A stretch of DNA of 64,000 bases from Ovoidimarina sp038744785 (GCA_038744785.1 JBCDLX010000025.1:1-64000), one strand, 5' to 3'; shown: positions 25,337-35,126, counted from the first letter of the stretch. Program-made: numbers and translations. Notes: generated by a model not told the origin, from the sequence alone.

Positions 25337-25978
25337 TTGACCCGCGGCGGTCAGGTGAAATTGAAGGACGACCCGGAACGTCGCTGTATTGTGACGGGGG
25401 AAACCGGCCCAAAGGCGGGACTGATCCGCTTTGTTGTCAGTCCCGAAGGTTCGGTAGTGCCAGATATCCTTGGCAAGTTGCCGGGACGCGGCATATGGGT
25501 TTCGGCGGATCGCGCCGCTCTTGAAAAGGCCGTGGACAAACGGCTGTTCTCGCGCGGCGCGAAACGTCAAGTCGCTGTGCCAGATGGCATGACGGATCTT
25601 GTGGAATACGCGCTTGCCCGCCGGGTGGTCGATCTGATCTCGATGGCGCGGAAAGCAGGCAGGGCCGTTGCGGGGTTCGAGAAGGTCAAAGGGTGGCTTT
25701 TATCGGGGGAAGCTGTCGTTTTGCTACAGGCCACGGACGGGTCGCCGCGCGAGCGGTCCCGGTTACGGCCACCTCCCGGAAAGGACTCGTTTTTTGCGGT
25801 CCTGACAGCGTCCGAATTGGGTTTGTCCTTCGGACGGGAACATGTGATACATGCGGCGCTCGCTGCGGGCGGACTCGCTGACAAGGTCGGAGAGGACGCG
25901 ACGCGGCTTTCGGGCGTGCGCAAGACAGACGGCGGCAAGTCCGCCGGAAAGGCGAAGAAGACGGATGAGCGAGAGTGA
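25337..25978 (+). CDS. ylxR: YlxR family RNA-binding protein fused to an L7Ae-like domain
   Basis: A 213-residue protein. Residues 1-90 are the YlxR (DUF448) domain with ERRCIVTGE, IRFVVSPEG and the GRGIWV loop. Residues about 95-190 are an L7Ae-like domain with DLISMARKAGRAVAGFEKV. Many bacteria encode these as two genes (ylxR and ylxQ) between nusA and infB, while alphaproteobacteria have this fusion. The start is TTG at 25337; the ATG at 25329 is in another frame. Its end overlaps the infB start by 14 bases. Confidence 0.88.
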   Translation: MTRGGQVKLKDDPERRCIVTGETGPKAGLIRFVVSPEGSVVPDILGKLPGRGIWVSADRAALEKAVDKRLFSRGAKRQVAVPDGMTDLVEYALARRVVDLISMARKAGRAVAGFEKVKGWLLSGEAVVLLQATDGSPRERSRLRPPPGKDSFFAVLTASELGLSFGREHVIHAALAAGGLADKVGEDATRLSGVRKTDGGKSAGKAKKTDERE

Positions 25979-28442
25979 CGGCAAAAAGACACTGGGCCTG
26001 CGCGGCGGGCCGCGTTCGGGTCAGGTGAAGCAAAGCTTCAGCCACGGCCGGACGAAGAACGTCGTCGTCGAAACGAAGCGCAAGCGCGTGGTCGTCCCAA
26101 AGCCGGGCGCCGCGTCCTCAAGCGCGAGCAAGGGGACATCGCCGTCTGGCGATCCGTCGAAGAGGCCTGCCGGTATCTCCGACGCCGAACTCGAACGCAG
26201 GATGAAGGCGCTGGCTGCCGCCAAAGCGCGCGAAACCGAGGAAGCCGAGAAGCGTCAGGCCGAGGAGCGCGCGCGCGAGGAAGAGCGTGAACGTCGCCGG
26301 GCAGAGGTCGAGGCGAAGGAACGCGAAGAACGCGAACGCGAAGAAGCGCTGAAGCGAAAGGCCGAGGAAGAAGCCAAGGCCGCTGCGGCAAAAGAGGCTG
26401 CAAAAGCGGCTGCTGCCGCGCCCGCACCTGCCGCCGAACCGGCTGCTTCGCGTCCGGCTGCCAAACCTTCTGCCGCGCCGCGCAAGGAGCGCGACGACCG
26501 AAACGATCGGAACAAACAGTCGAAAGGCCGCGACGACGGTGGTCGGCGGTCCGGCAAATTGACGCTGAACCAGGCGCTGTCGGGTGGTGAAGGCGGGCGG
26601 CAGCGCTCGCTCGCTGCTATGAAGAGAAAGCAGGAGCGTGCTCGGCAGAAAGCGATGGGCGGCGCGGTCGAACGCGAGAAGGTGGTGCGCACGGTCCAGC
26701 TGCCCGAAGCGATCATGGTCGGCGAATTGGCCAACCGGATGTCCGAACGTGTCGCCGATGTCGTGAAGGCGCTGATGCAGAACGGCATCATGGCGACCCA
26801 GAACCAGACCATCGATCAGGATACGGCGGAACTGATCATCGAAGAGTTCGGCCACAAGGTGCAACGCGTCTCGGACGCCGACGTCGAGGATGTGATCGAC
26901 ACCGTCGAGGACGCCGAAGACGATCTTTTCCCGCGGGCACCGGTCATCACGATCATGGGCCATGTTGACCACGGTAAGACGTCGCTTTTGGATGCGGTCA
27001 GGAACGCCAAAGTCGTTGCAGGTGAAGCTGGCGGGATCACCCAGCACATCGGTGCGTATCAGGTGGACCAGGACGGAAAGCTTCTGACGTTCCTCGATAC
27101 ACCGGGCCACGCCGCATTTACTTCGATGCGTGCACGTGGTGCACAGGTGACCGATATCGTCGTGCTCGTCGTTGCTGCCGATGATGCGGTGATGCCGCAG
27201 ACGGTCGAGGCGATCAATCACGCCAAAGCGGCCGAGGTCCCTATGATCGTCGCCATCAACAAAATCGACCGGCCCGAAGCGAACCCCGACAAAGTGCGCA
27301 CTGATCTTCTGCAGCACGAAGTGATCGTCGAAAAGATGTCGGGCGAGGTACAGGACGTCGAAGTCTCCGCGATCCAGGGCACCGGCCTTGAGGATCTTTT
27401 GGAGTCGATTGTGCTTCAAGCTGAAATCCTTGAGCTTAAGGCGAACCCGGAACGCGCGGCTTCAGGCGCTGTCATCGAGGCCCAGCTTGACGTGGGTCGG
27501 GGTCCGGTTGCCACCGTGCTCGTTCAGAATGGCACACTGCGCCAGGGCGATATCTTCGTTGTGGGCGAACAGTGGGGCAAGGTCCGCGCGATGGAGAACG
27601 ACAAGGGCGAAAGGGTCAAGGAAGCCGGGCCCTCTGTCCCGGTCGAGGTTCTTGGCCTGAATGGCACGCCCGAGGCCGGCGACGTGTTGAACGTGGTCGA
27701 GACCGAGGCCCAGGCCCGCGAGATCGCAGAGTATCGCGCCAACGCAGCCAAGGAAAAGCGGGCCGCGGCTGGTGCAGCGACAACGCTCGAACAACTGATG
27801 GCGAAAGCCAAGGAAGATGAGAACGTCGCAGAGTTGCCAATTCTGGTCAAAGCCGATGTGCAAGGCTCTGCCGAAGCCATTGTTCAGGCGATGGAGAAGA
27901 TCGGCAACGACGAGGTTCGCGTGCGCGTTCTGCATTCTGGCGTAGGCGCGATCACCGAGACGGATGTCGGCCTTGCCGAGGCATCGGGTGCACCGGTCAT
28001 GGGCTTCAATGTCCGAGCAAATGCATCCGCGCGGAATACGGCAAACCAGAAGGGCGTCGAGATCCGCTACTACAGCGTAATCTACGATCTGGTCGATGAC
28101 GTGAAAGCTGCGGCCAGCGGACTGTTGTCAGCAGAGGTGCGCGAAACGTTCATCGGTTACGCCGAAATCAAAGAAGTGTTCCGCGTCTCGAAAGTTGGTA
28201 ATGTCGCAGGCTGCCTTGTCACAGAAGGCGTTGCGCGCCGGTCCGCCGGTGTGCGGCTTCTGCGCGATGACGTGGTGATCCACGAAGGCACGCTGAAGAC
28301 CTTGAAGCGCTTCAAGGACGAAGTGCCGGAGGTCATATCGGGCCAGGAATGCGGTATGGCGTTCGAGAACTACGACGATATCCGCAAAGGCGACGTGATC
28401 GAAATCTTCACACGTGAAGAGGTCGAACGCACGCTTGAGTGA
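25965..28442 (+). CDS. infB: Translation initiation factor IF-2
   Basis: An 825-residue IF-2. It has a long charged, Ala/Lys/Glu-rich N-terminus (about 60-200), the IF2 N-terminal domain, a GTPase domain with G1 GHVDHGKT, G3 DTPGH and G4 NKID, and the C-terminal domains that bind fMet-tRNA. The start ATG 25965 lies inside the ylxR end. The longer frame from 25851 is antisense noise within ylxR. A clear intrinsic terminator follows at 28465. Confidence 0.96.
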   Translation: MSESDGKKTLGLRGGPRSGQVKQSFSHGRTKNVVVETKRKRVVVPKPGAASSSASKGTSPSGDPSKRPAGISDAELERRMKALAAAKARETEEAEKRQAEERAREEERERRRAEVEAKEREEREREEALKRKAEEEAKAAAAKEAAKAAAAAPAPAAEPAASRPAAKPSAAPRKERDDRNDRNKQSKGRDDGGRRSGKLTLNQALSGGEGGRQRSLAAMKRKQERARQKAMGGAVEREKVVRTVQLPEAIMVGELANRMSERVADVVKALMQNGIMATQNQTIDQDTAELIIEEFGHKVQRVSDADVEDVIDTVEDAEDDLFPRAPVITIMGHVDHGKTSLLDAVRNAKVVAGEAGGITQHIGAYQVDQDGKLLTFLDTPGHAAFTSMRARGAQVTDIVVLVVAADDAVMPQTVEAINHAKAAEVPMIVAINKIDRPEANPDKVRTDLLQHEVIVEKMSGEVQDVEVSAIQGTGLEDLLESIVLQAEILELKANPERAASGAVIEAQLDVGRGPVATVLVQNGTLRQGDIFVVGEQWGKVRAMENDKGERVKEAGPSVPVEVLGLNGTPEAGDVLNVVETEAQAREIAEYRANAAKEKRAAAGAATTLEQLMAKAKEDENVAELPILVKADVQGSAEAIVQAMEKIGNDEVRVRVLHSGVGAITETDVGLAEASGAPVMGFNVRANASARNTANQKGVEIRYYSVIYDLVDDVKAAASGLLSAEVRETFIGYAEIKEVFRVSKVGNVAGCLVTEGVARRSAGVRLLRDDVVIHEGTLKTLKRFKDEVPEVISGQECGMAFENYDDIRKGDVIEIFTREEVERTLE

Positions 28443-28464
28443 ATGCATTCAAAGCGAATGACAT

Positions 28465-28496
28465 GGGGCGGCTCTTACGGGTCGCCCCTTTTCTTT
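28465..28496 (+). terminator. Intrinsic terminator of the rimP-infB operon
   Basis: GGGGCG (28465-28470) pairs with CGCCCC (28483-28488) across a 12-base loop that can pair further, followed by TTTTCTTTT. It lies 22 bases after the infB stop and just before the end of the convergent DUF1330-like gene. Confidence 0.8.
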
Positions 28497-28500
28497 TGGG

Positions 28501-28797
28501 TTAGCTCGGTGGAACGAACCCCTGCAAGATGGTCAGCGTCCCGCCATCGATCACTTCTTTGACCCGTAGATCAAGCAAGGGGCTATTCTCCAGGTCGTTG
28601 TAGCGGGACTTCGCGGCGTCCATCGATGGGAACTCGATAAGGACGTGGCAATTTCCCGCAAGCGTTCCGTCGGCATCTACCGGTTCCTGAGCGCCAACAA
28701 GACTTCTGCCGCGGTGGTTGTGTAAGGGCGGACCAACTCCGGGGACGTAATCGTCTAGGTAGCGCTCGAAGTCGTTCACCTGACCATGCATAAGCAC
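28501..28797 (-). CDS. DUF1330-like small protein
   Basis: A 98-residue protein resembling the DUF1330 group of the dimeric alpha-beta barrel fold. It shows an N-terminal strand with YLDDYVPGV, HVLIEFPSMDAAKSRYND in the middle and a C-terminal strand LTILQGFV. Function unknown. The start is taken as GTG at 28797, with an ATG two codons in as an alternative. It lies downstream of trpS on the same strand. Confidence 0.65.
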   Translation of the reverse strand: MLMHGQVNDFERYLDDYVPGVGPPLHNHRGRSLVGAQEPVDADGTLAGNCHVLIEFPSMDAAKSRYNDLENSPLLDLRVKEVIDGGTLTILQGFVPPS

Positions 28798-28895
28798 AAA
28801 GCCCCTATCAGTGATTGTTTTCCCCTCGCTTGGTCACGCTTTAGACTTCCAAGCTTCCGGCATGTCCAATTAATCTGCGGTGACAAGCTGACCGG

Positions 28896-29921
28896 TCAGG
28901 TCGATCGCAGCATGCCGACGACTTCATACGTGTTCGAAAGGACTGGGGCGGCGATTTCGCGCGCCCGTGCCGCGCCATCCCCAAGGGTCCGGTCAATCTC
29001 GGCCGGGTCGGCCATAAGACGGCGCATTTCTGACGAAATCGGAGCCAGCTTTCCCACCGCAAGCTCTGCAAGGGCCGGTTTAAACGCACCAAACTGCTGG
29101 CCCGCGAACTGGCCGATCACATCGCCAGATGTGGTGTCGGAAAGGGCCGCGTAGATATCGACAAGGTTCTTGGCCTCGGGCCTTTCATTTAGGCCATCAA
29201 CGGTTTCGGGAAGCGGTTCGGGGTCAGTCTTGGCCTTGCGGATCTTCTTTGCAATTGTGTCGGCATCGTCCGACATGTTGATCCGGCTCATATCCGATGG
29301 GTCAGACTTCGACATCTTTTTCGACCCGTCGCGCAGGCTCATGACCCGCGTCGCAGCGCCTTCGATCACCGGTTCGGTGATGGGGAAAAACTCGGTTCCA
29401 AAGTCATTATTGAACTTGATCGCGATATCGCGGGTCAATTCCAGATGCTGTTTCTGGTCTTCACCCACCGGAACATGCGTCGCGTGATACAAAAGGATGT
29501 CTGCAGCCATGAGGGCAGGGTAGGCAAAGAGGCCAAGCGAGGCGTTTTCGGAATTCTTGCCCGCTTTGTCCTTCCATTGGGTCATGCGCCCCATCCAACC
29601 CATGCGCGCCACGCAGTTGAAGATCCAGGCTAGCTGCGCATGTTCTGCGACCTGTGACTGGTTGAACAGAATCGACCGGTTGGGGTCGATGCCCGAGGCG
29701 ATAAAGAATGCGGCGATCTCGCGCGTGCTTTGGCGCAGTGCGATCGGGTCCTGCCAGACGGTGATCGCGTGCAGATCGACCATGCAATAGATCGTCTCGA
29801 ACCGGCCTTCATCCTGCATGGCGACGGCGCGTTTGACCATGCCGAGATAGTTCCCAAGCGTCATCCCACCCGAGGGCTGGATGCCCGAAAAGACGCGGGG
29901 CGTGAAGGTGGGCGCAGACAT
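28896..29921 (-). CDS. trpS: Tryptophanyl-tRNA synthetase
   Basis: A 341-residue class I synthetase that charges tRNA-Trp. The HIGH-equivalent is TLGNYLG in the segment PSGGMTLGNY, and the KMSKS loop is exact in GSKKMSKSDPSD. The start at 29921 follows a GGAGA ribosome site. The 38 extra residues from 30035 have no synthetase character and cover the divergent promoter region. Gene order murJ-trpS with glnD nearby is common in this family. Confidence 0.95.
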   Translation of the reverse strand: MSAPTFTPRVFSGIQPSGGMTLGNYLGMVKRAVAMQDEGRFETIYCMVDLHAITVWQDPIALRQSTREIAAFFIASGIDPNRSILFNQSQVAEHAQLAWIFNCVARMGWMGRMTQWKDKAGKNSENASLGLFAYPALMAADILLYHATHVPVGEDQKQHLELTRDIAIKFNNDFGTEFFPITEPVIEGAATRVMSLRDGSKKMSKSDPSDMSRINMSDDADTIAKKIRKAKTDPEPLPETVDGLNERPEAKNLVDIYAALSDTTSGDVIGQFAGQQFGAFKPALAELAVGKLAPISSEMRRLMADPAEIDRTLGDGAARAREIAAPVLSNTYEVVGMLRST

Positions 29922-29998
29922 CGGTATCTCCAGAGGTGGATTTTCAGGCTTGGCTCGCTTAACCGGGGCAGGATGGACCGTCAAGGAAGCACAATCAG

Positions 29999-30685
29999 AT
30001 GACATCCGATCCCGACGCCCCGCCGGTAAATCCATTGCCCGTCGGCGTCGTTATTTTGGCGCTGCCCATGGTGATCTTAGAGCTTGCGTTCCTGGCGGGC
30101 AGCGAAGGTATCGTCGGTGGGCCAGAGGCGGTTGGATGGCGGTTGGCGACCATCGAGCGTTATGCGTTCTTCGTGCCGCTCTTCCAGTTCGCGCAAGAGA
30201 CGGGACAGTGGGTGCCAGAGATACTTGTGCGCTTGCTAACCTACCCATTCATGCATTGGGGTTTCACCCACATGTTGATGGCGTTGGTTTTTCTTCTGGC
30301 GCTTGGAAAGATGGTGGGCGAGGTCATGGGCTCGCGCGCCGTTTTGTTGATCTTCTTCGGCGCGTCGATTTTGGGGGCACTGGCGCTGACCGTCCTGACA
30401 AACGATCAGCAACCCCTAATCGGTGGATTTCCCGGCGCTTATGGGCTGATCGGAGCGTATTCGTTTCTTCTGTGGATGCATGCGCGGCTGACAGGGGGCC
30501 CAACGCACCAGGCTTTTACGCTGATCGCGTTTCTTATGGGGATCCAGCTTCTGTGGGCGCTTTTGTTCGGTGCCGGGCAGGACTGGATTGCCGATCTCGC
30601 GGGGTTTGCTGGAGGCTTCCTGTTGTCGTTCGTGGTCAGCCCGGGCGGTTGGCGGCGGGTCCTGGGATTGTTACGGCAACGCTAG
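29999..30685 (+). CDS. Rhomboid-family membrane protein lacking catalytic residues
   Basis: A 228-residue protein with about six membrane helices in rhomboid order. The L1/TM2 region has FMHWGFTHMLMAL, where active enzymes keep HxxxN. The catalytic GxSG motif reads GFPGAYGLIGA, so the Ser is Pro. The TM6 His reads as Asp in ADLAGFAGG. It is therefore expected to be a non-proteolytic rhomboid-like protein, which may still bind membrane clients. It is divergent from trpS and convergent with murJ. Family assignment is from the overall pattern. Confidence 0.75.
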   Translation: MTSDPDAPPVNPLPVGVVILALPMVILELAFLAGSEGIVGGPEAVGWRLATIERYAFFVPLFQFAQETGQWVPEILVRLLTYPFMHWGFTHMLMALVFLLALGKMVGEVMGSRAVLLIFFGASILGALALTVLTNDQQPLIGGFPGAYGLIGAYSFLLWMHARLTGGPTHQAFTLIAFLMGIQLLWALLFGAGQDWIADLAGFAGGFLLSFVVSPGGWRRVLGLLRQR

Positions 30686-30697
30686 GGACGATCCGCC

Positions 30698-32284
30698 TTA
30701 GCGGCGCAGGGCGCCCCGGATATCCGACAGCGCAAAAGCGCGGAGTGCGAGTCCTGCCACCGCATAGATCGCAAGGCCAGCAAGAATAAGAAGTGCCAGT
30801 GCGGCATAGCGTTCGGGTCCGGCCTGAAGCCAAGGCGATAGAACGCGTGCGGTGACCAATAGGCCCGCACCCATAATACCCGAGGCGAAAACGATGCGCA
30901 AAACGCGGGCACGGAACCGCGCATCGAACGTGGCCGCCGCGCCCATTGACCTAGTTCCCCGCCAAAGCAGGATCGCCATGGCCCACCCTGCGACGGTCGT
31001 GCCAAGAGCGGCGGCGATGTACCCGATAATGGGCGCAAGACCCACCGCGACGATTGCGTTCATCAACATTGCCGCGAGCGCAAAGTAAAACGGGGTACGG
31101 GTGTCTTCCCGCGCGAAGTAAAGCGGTTGCAGAACCTTTTGCAGAACGAAGGCTGGCAAGCCGGCGCCGTACACGGCCACTGCAAGGGCTGTGGCACTGG
31201 CATCGTTGGTATCGAAAGCGCCGCGCTCGAACAGGACCGAGACAACAGGACCCGGGATCACACACAGGGCGATTGAGGCGGGGACAGTCAGCGCGAGTGC
31301 CATCTCGGCCGCGCGATTGAATGCATTGCGGCTGCCGGTGACATCATCCGCCTGGAGCCGGCGCGAAAGGTCGGGAAGCAGGACAACGCCAATTGCGATG
31401 CCAACCACGCCCAAGGGAAGCTGATAAAGCCGGTCGGCGTATGCCAGCCACGCTACGGCACCGTCAAACCAAGACGCAACCTGACGCCCGATCACCAGGT
31501 TCACTTGAACCACGCCGCCGGCGAGCGCGGCGGGGGCTGCGATGATCGCAAGTCGCTTTAGCTCTGGCGTCAGGCGCGGCCAACGGGGCCGGAACCGGTA
31601 GCCTGCCCTTGACGCAGCCGCCAGAAGCATCGCCAGTTGCGCCGCCCCCGCAAGGACGACGCCGATGATCAGGAGATCGCCGAAATGCCGCCCATCGACG
31701 CCGGGCGCCACCTCTGGCGCAAGGCTAAGTCCGGACACAAGCCCGCTTTCGGCCAGGGCCAGCATTGCGACAAGAATCACATTCAGAAGAACTGGCGCGG
31801 CGGCCGCGGCGGCGAAGCGGCCGGTGGCGTTTAGGACGCCGGAAACCAACGCGGCGAGCGATATGAACAGGATATAGATAAACGCGATCCGGCCATAGAG
31901 GACCGCAAGATCGAAGCGCGTGTCACCCACGAAGCCCGAAGCCATCGCAAACACAAGCGCGGGCATGAACACGATCGCAAGAACCGAGAAGATCAGAAGA
32001 ACGGTGCCTAGACCGACAAAAGCGTCACGCGCGAACGCGGCCGCGCCTTCATCGCCTTCGAGCTTCTTCGAAAACATCGGCACAAAGGCCATGTTGAATG
32101 CGCCCTCGGCGAAGAAACGTCGAAACATGTTTGGCAGCGAGAACGCGATCAGAAACGCTTCGGCCACGGGTCCGGTGCCCAGAAAGGCCGCGATCAGGAT
32201 ATCGCGCAGGAACCCCATAACCCTGCTGGCCATGGTCCAGACCCCAACGGTCAGGAAGCCTTGGACAAGTCGGATCGGTCGCAT
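30698..32284 (-). CDS. murJ: Lipid II flippase MurJ
   Basis: A 528-residue MOP-superfamily membrane protein with about 14 helices. The N-terminal signature SRVMGFLRDILIAAFLG and the following FRRFFAEGAFNMAFVP are diagnostic of MurJ/MviN, which moves lipid II across the inner membrane for peptidoglycan synthesis. The start at 32284 places the signature at the N-terminus, as in relatives. It lies 40 bases after the glnD stop on the same strand. Confidence 0.95.
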   Translation of the reverse strand: MRPIRLVQGFLTVGVWTMASRVMGFLRDILIAAFLGTGPVAEAFLIAFSLPNMFRRFFAEGAFNMAFVPMFSKKLEGDEGAAAFARDAFVGLGTVLLIFSVLAIVFMPALVFAMASGFVGDTRFDLAVLYGRIAFIYILFISLAALVSGVLNATGRFAAAAAAPVLLNVILVAMLALAESGLVSGLSLAPEVAPGVDGRHFGDLLIIGVVLAGAAQLAMLLAAASRAGYRFRPRWPRLTPELKRLAIIAAPAALAGGVVQVNLVIGRQVASWFDGAVAWLAYADRLYQLPLGVVGIAIGVVLLPDLSRRLQADDVTGSRNAFNRAAEMALALTVPASIALCVIPGPVVSVLFERGAFDTNDASATALAVAVYGAGLPAFVLQKVLQPLYFAREDTRTPFYFALAAMLMNAIVAVGLAPIIGYIAAALGTTVAGWAMAILLWRGTRSMGAAATFDARFRARVLRIVFASGIMGAGLLVTARVLSPWLQAGPERYAALALLILAGLAIYAVAGLALRAFALSDIRGALRR

Positions 32285-32324
32285 CACGCCGCGCCCTTGG
32301 GGTCGCCTGTCTTGGCGGTTCTGG

Positions 32325-35126
32325 TCATGACCGGGCCCGCTCTGCACCGCGCTCGATCGCTTCGCGCAGGCGCTTTTCCAGGGTGCGCTGCTTCGCTTCG
32401 GAGTGGTACTTCAACCCGAACATGTCCTTGACATAGAACGTATCAACGACCTGCGCGCCATACGTGGCGATCACTGCCGAGGCGATGTAAACATGCGAGG
32501 CCGAGAAGCTGCGCGCCAGGTCATAAAGCAGTCCGGGTCGATCGCGGGTGTCAACTTCGATGATCGTGTAGATTTCCGAACCCTCGTTGTCGAACGTAAT
32601 CGAGGTTGGCACGCGGAACGCGCGCTCGCGTTTCTTGAGCTTGTCTCGGTCTGCCACGGCATCGCGGACCACGATCTCGCCCATCAATGTGCGGTCGATC
32701 ATCTTGCGCAGACGCGGCAGTCGGTCCTGGGCATAAGGTGCGCCATCGGCATCCTGAAGCCAGAAAACCGCTGTGGCGAACCCGTCCTTCGATGTGTATG
32801 TCCGCGCGTCTACAACATTTGCGCCGACAAGTGCCAACGCGCCCGCTAGGCGAGAGAAAATGCCGGGGTGATCGGCCAAAGCGAAACAGGCCCGCGTCGC
32901 GTCGCGGTCATCGTCCGGGAACAGGTCTATCTTGACTTCGCCCTCGTTAATGTCGCGCAAGAGCCCGGCAAACACGACATGCGCCGAGGTGGGCAGGCCC
33001 TGCCAGTAGGGACCATAGTGGCGCGCGGTTTCGGTGCGCAGGTCCTTTGCAGGCCAGTCGGGCAGCGCCGCGCGCAGCGCGCGTTTGCCTTCGTTCTCAA
33101 GCGCCTCACGATTGATCTCTTCCAACCCATGGTCAAGCGCGGTCGCTGTTTCCCGGTAGAGCGTCCGCAGAAGCTGAGCTTTCCAGTTGTTCCAGGTATC
33201 GGGCCCGACCCCGCGAATGTCGCAGACCGTCAGAACCGTCAGAAGATCCAGCCGCTTCTTCGTCTTCACGGCCTTTGCGAAATCCCGAATTGTGCGCGGG
33301 TCAGCCAGATCACGTTTCTGCGCCATATCGGACATCAGAAGGTGATAGCGGACAAGCCACTCGACCGTTTCGCATTCGTCCTTCTTAAGCCCAAGCGCAG
33401 GCGCAACGCGGCGCGCAATTCGTGCGCCCAGGATTGAGTGGTCTTCGTCCCGCCCCTTGCCAACGTCATGCAGCAGAAGGGCTACGTAAAGGACCTTTCG
33501 ATTGACCCCGTCTTTCAAGATTCGGGAGGCAATGGGAAGCTCTTCAACCAGTTCTTCACGCTCGATCTTCGCCAGCGTGGCGATGCACTGGATCGTATGC
33601 TCGTCCACTGTATAGCTGTGGTACATATTGAACTGCATCATCGCGACAATCGGCGCGAAATCTGGGATGAACGCCGACAGCACGCCCAGCTCGTTCATCC
33701 GCCGCAACGCACGTTCGGGATTGCCGTGTCTCAATAGAAGATCAAGAAAGATGCGCTGCGCCTCGGGGTCTTTTCGCAAGGTGTCATCGACCAAATCCAG
33801 GTGCGCGGCGATACTGCGCATAGCGTCAGGGTGCAGCAGGTAGCCAGTGCGAAGCGCCTCTTCGAAGATCCGCAGCAGGTTCAACTTGTCCGACAGAAAG
33901 ACCGCCTCGTCGATAAAGGCGATGCGTCCCTGCCGGATCTCGTAACCATCTTTGACTTTCTTCCTGCGCTTCAAGAACCGGACCAGACCCGGTTCGCGCT
34001 TGGCATGGTCAGCTTCAAGGGCTGTCAGAAGGATGCGCGTCACCTCGCCCACAGTGGTTGCGTGGCGGAAGTAATCCTGCATGAAATGCTCGACCGCGCG
34101 TCGCCCGCCATGATCGGCGTAGTCCAGCTTCGCCGCAATCGCGACCTGCATATCAAAGGTCAACTGGTCCATCGCCCGACCGGCAATCAGATGAAGCTGG
34201 TTTCGAACCGCCATCAGGAAGGTTTCGGCGCGGTCAAAGCTCTCATATTCGTCGGCCGTAAAGACGCCTTGCGCCAGAAGCTCGGCGGGGCTTTCCGCGC
34301 GGTTCACGTACTTGGCGATCCAGTAGAGTGTTTGCAGGTCACGCAGCCCGCCTTTGCCTTCCTTTACGTTCGGCTCGACCATATAGCGTTGGCCGCCTTG
34401 CTTGCGGTGCCGCTCAGCGCGTTCGGCAAGCTTGGCCTCGACATAGTCAGGACCTGTGGCGCGGAACAGATCCTTCCAAAGCCGTGTGTCAAGCTCGCCC
34501 GCCAGTGCGGCATCGCCGGTCAAGTGCCGGCTTTCGAGAAGCGCGGTCCGGATCGTGTAATCCTCTCGCCCTAACCGTATGCAGTCTTTCAGGCTGCGCG
34601 TGGCGTGGCCGACCTTCAGATGCAGATCCCACAGGATATAGAGCATCGTTTCCACCAGGCTTTCCGCCCATGCCGTCGTCTTCCAAGGCACGAGAAACAG
34701 AAGATCCACGTCAGAGAAGGGCGCCATTTCGCCTCGGCCGTAACCGCCTACGGCAAGGATAGAAATCCGCTCGGCCCGGGTTGGATTCGGGTTCGGATGC
34801 AATCGAGACGCAACGCCAAAGACCGCCCGAACGACGTTGTCAGTCAGAAAAGCATAGGCACGCGACGCTTCTCTTGCGGCGCGCGGATTTGCCTGGATTG
34901 CATCTTCGATCGCGCGTCGTCCCATCTCGATCCTGGCTTTCAGATCGAAAACGGTCACAGCCCGCGCCGTCCGGGCATTGCTTGCCGACTGAACGGCAAC
35001 ATCAAGCGCGTCAGCGCAGGCCGACGCATCGAAGATCGCCTCCGGTGCACAGATCAGGGGAAGAGGAGTGTTGGTCGGTGGGGGGCTAGAAGCCCGCGCC
35101 GCCGAAGCTTCTGGGAGCGGGGTCAA
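32325..35126 (-). CDS. glnD: Bifunctional uridylyltransferase/uridylyl-removing enzyme
   Basis: A 933-residue GlnD, the nitrogen sensor that adds or removes UMP from PII proteins in response to glutamine. The nucleotidyltransferase site is GGYGRGEMAPFSDVDLLF, the HD domain has LLLHDVGKGRDEDH, and two ACT domains follow (one begins VEVDTRDRPGLLYDLA). The only suitable start is TTG at 35126, which overlaps the end of the lpoA-like gene by 41 bases. No Met occurs before the family's first conserved block, so the exact start is less certain. Confidence 0.94.
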   Translation of the reverse strand: MTPLPEASAARASSPPPTNTPLPLICAPEAIFDASACADALDVAVQSASNARTARAVTVFDLKARIEMGRRAIEDAIQANPRAAREASRAYAFLTDNVVRAVFGVASRLHPNPNPTRAERISILAVGGYGRGEMAPFSDVDLLFLVPWKTTAWAESLVETMLYILWDLHLKVGHATRSLKDCIRLGREDYTIRTALLESRHLTGDAALAGELDTRLWKDLFRATGPDYVEAKLAERAERHRKQGGQRYMVEPNVKEGKGGLRDLQTLYWIAKYVNRAESPAELLAQGVFTADEYESFDRAETFLMAVRNQLHLIAGRAMDQLTFDMQVAIAAKLDYADHGGRRAVEHFMQDYFRHATTVGEVTRILLTALEADHAKREPGLVRFLKRRKKVKDGYEIRQGRIAFIDEAVFLSDKLNLLRIFEEALRTGYLLHPDAMRSIAAHLDLVDDTLRKDPEAQRIFLDLLLRHGNPERALRRMNELGVLSAFIPDFAPIVAMMQFNMYHSYTVDEHTIQCIATLAKIEREELVEELPIASRILKDGVNRKVLYVALLLHDVGKGRDEDHSILGARIARRVAPALGLKKDECETVEWLVRYHLLMSDMAQKRDLADPRTIRDFAKAVKTKKRLDLLTVLTVCDIRGVGPDTWNNWKAQLLRTLYRETATALDHGLEEINREALENEGKRALRAALPDWPAKDLRTETARHYGPYWQGLPTSAHVVFAGLLRDINEGEVKIDLFPDDDRDATRACFALADHPGIFSRLAGALALVGANVVDARTYTSKDGFATAVFWLQDADGAPYAQDRLPRLRKMIDRTLMGEIVVRDAVADRDKLKKRERAFRVPTSITFDNEGSEIYTIIEVDTRDRPGLLYDLARSFSASHVYIASAVIATYGAQVVDTFYVKDMFGLKYHSEAKQRTLEKRLREAIERGAERARS

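Noticed and set aside
26118..27419. 433-codon leftward frame opposite infB
   Set aside because: Mirror of a strongly biased coding region; His/Asp/Leu-rich translation with no family and no ribosome site.
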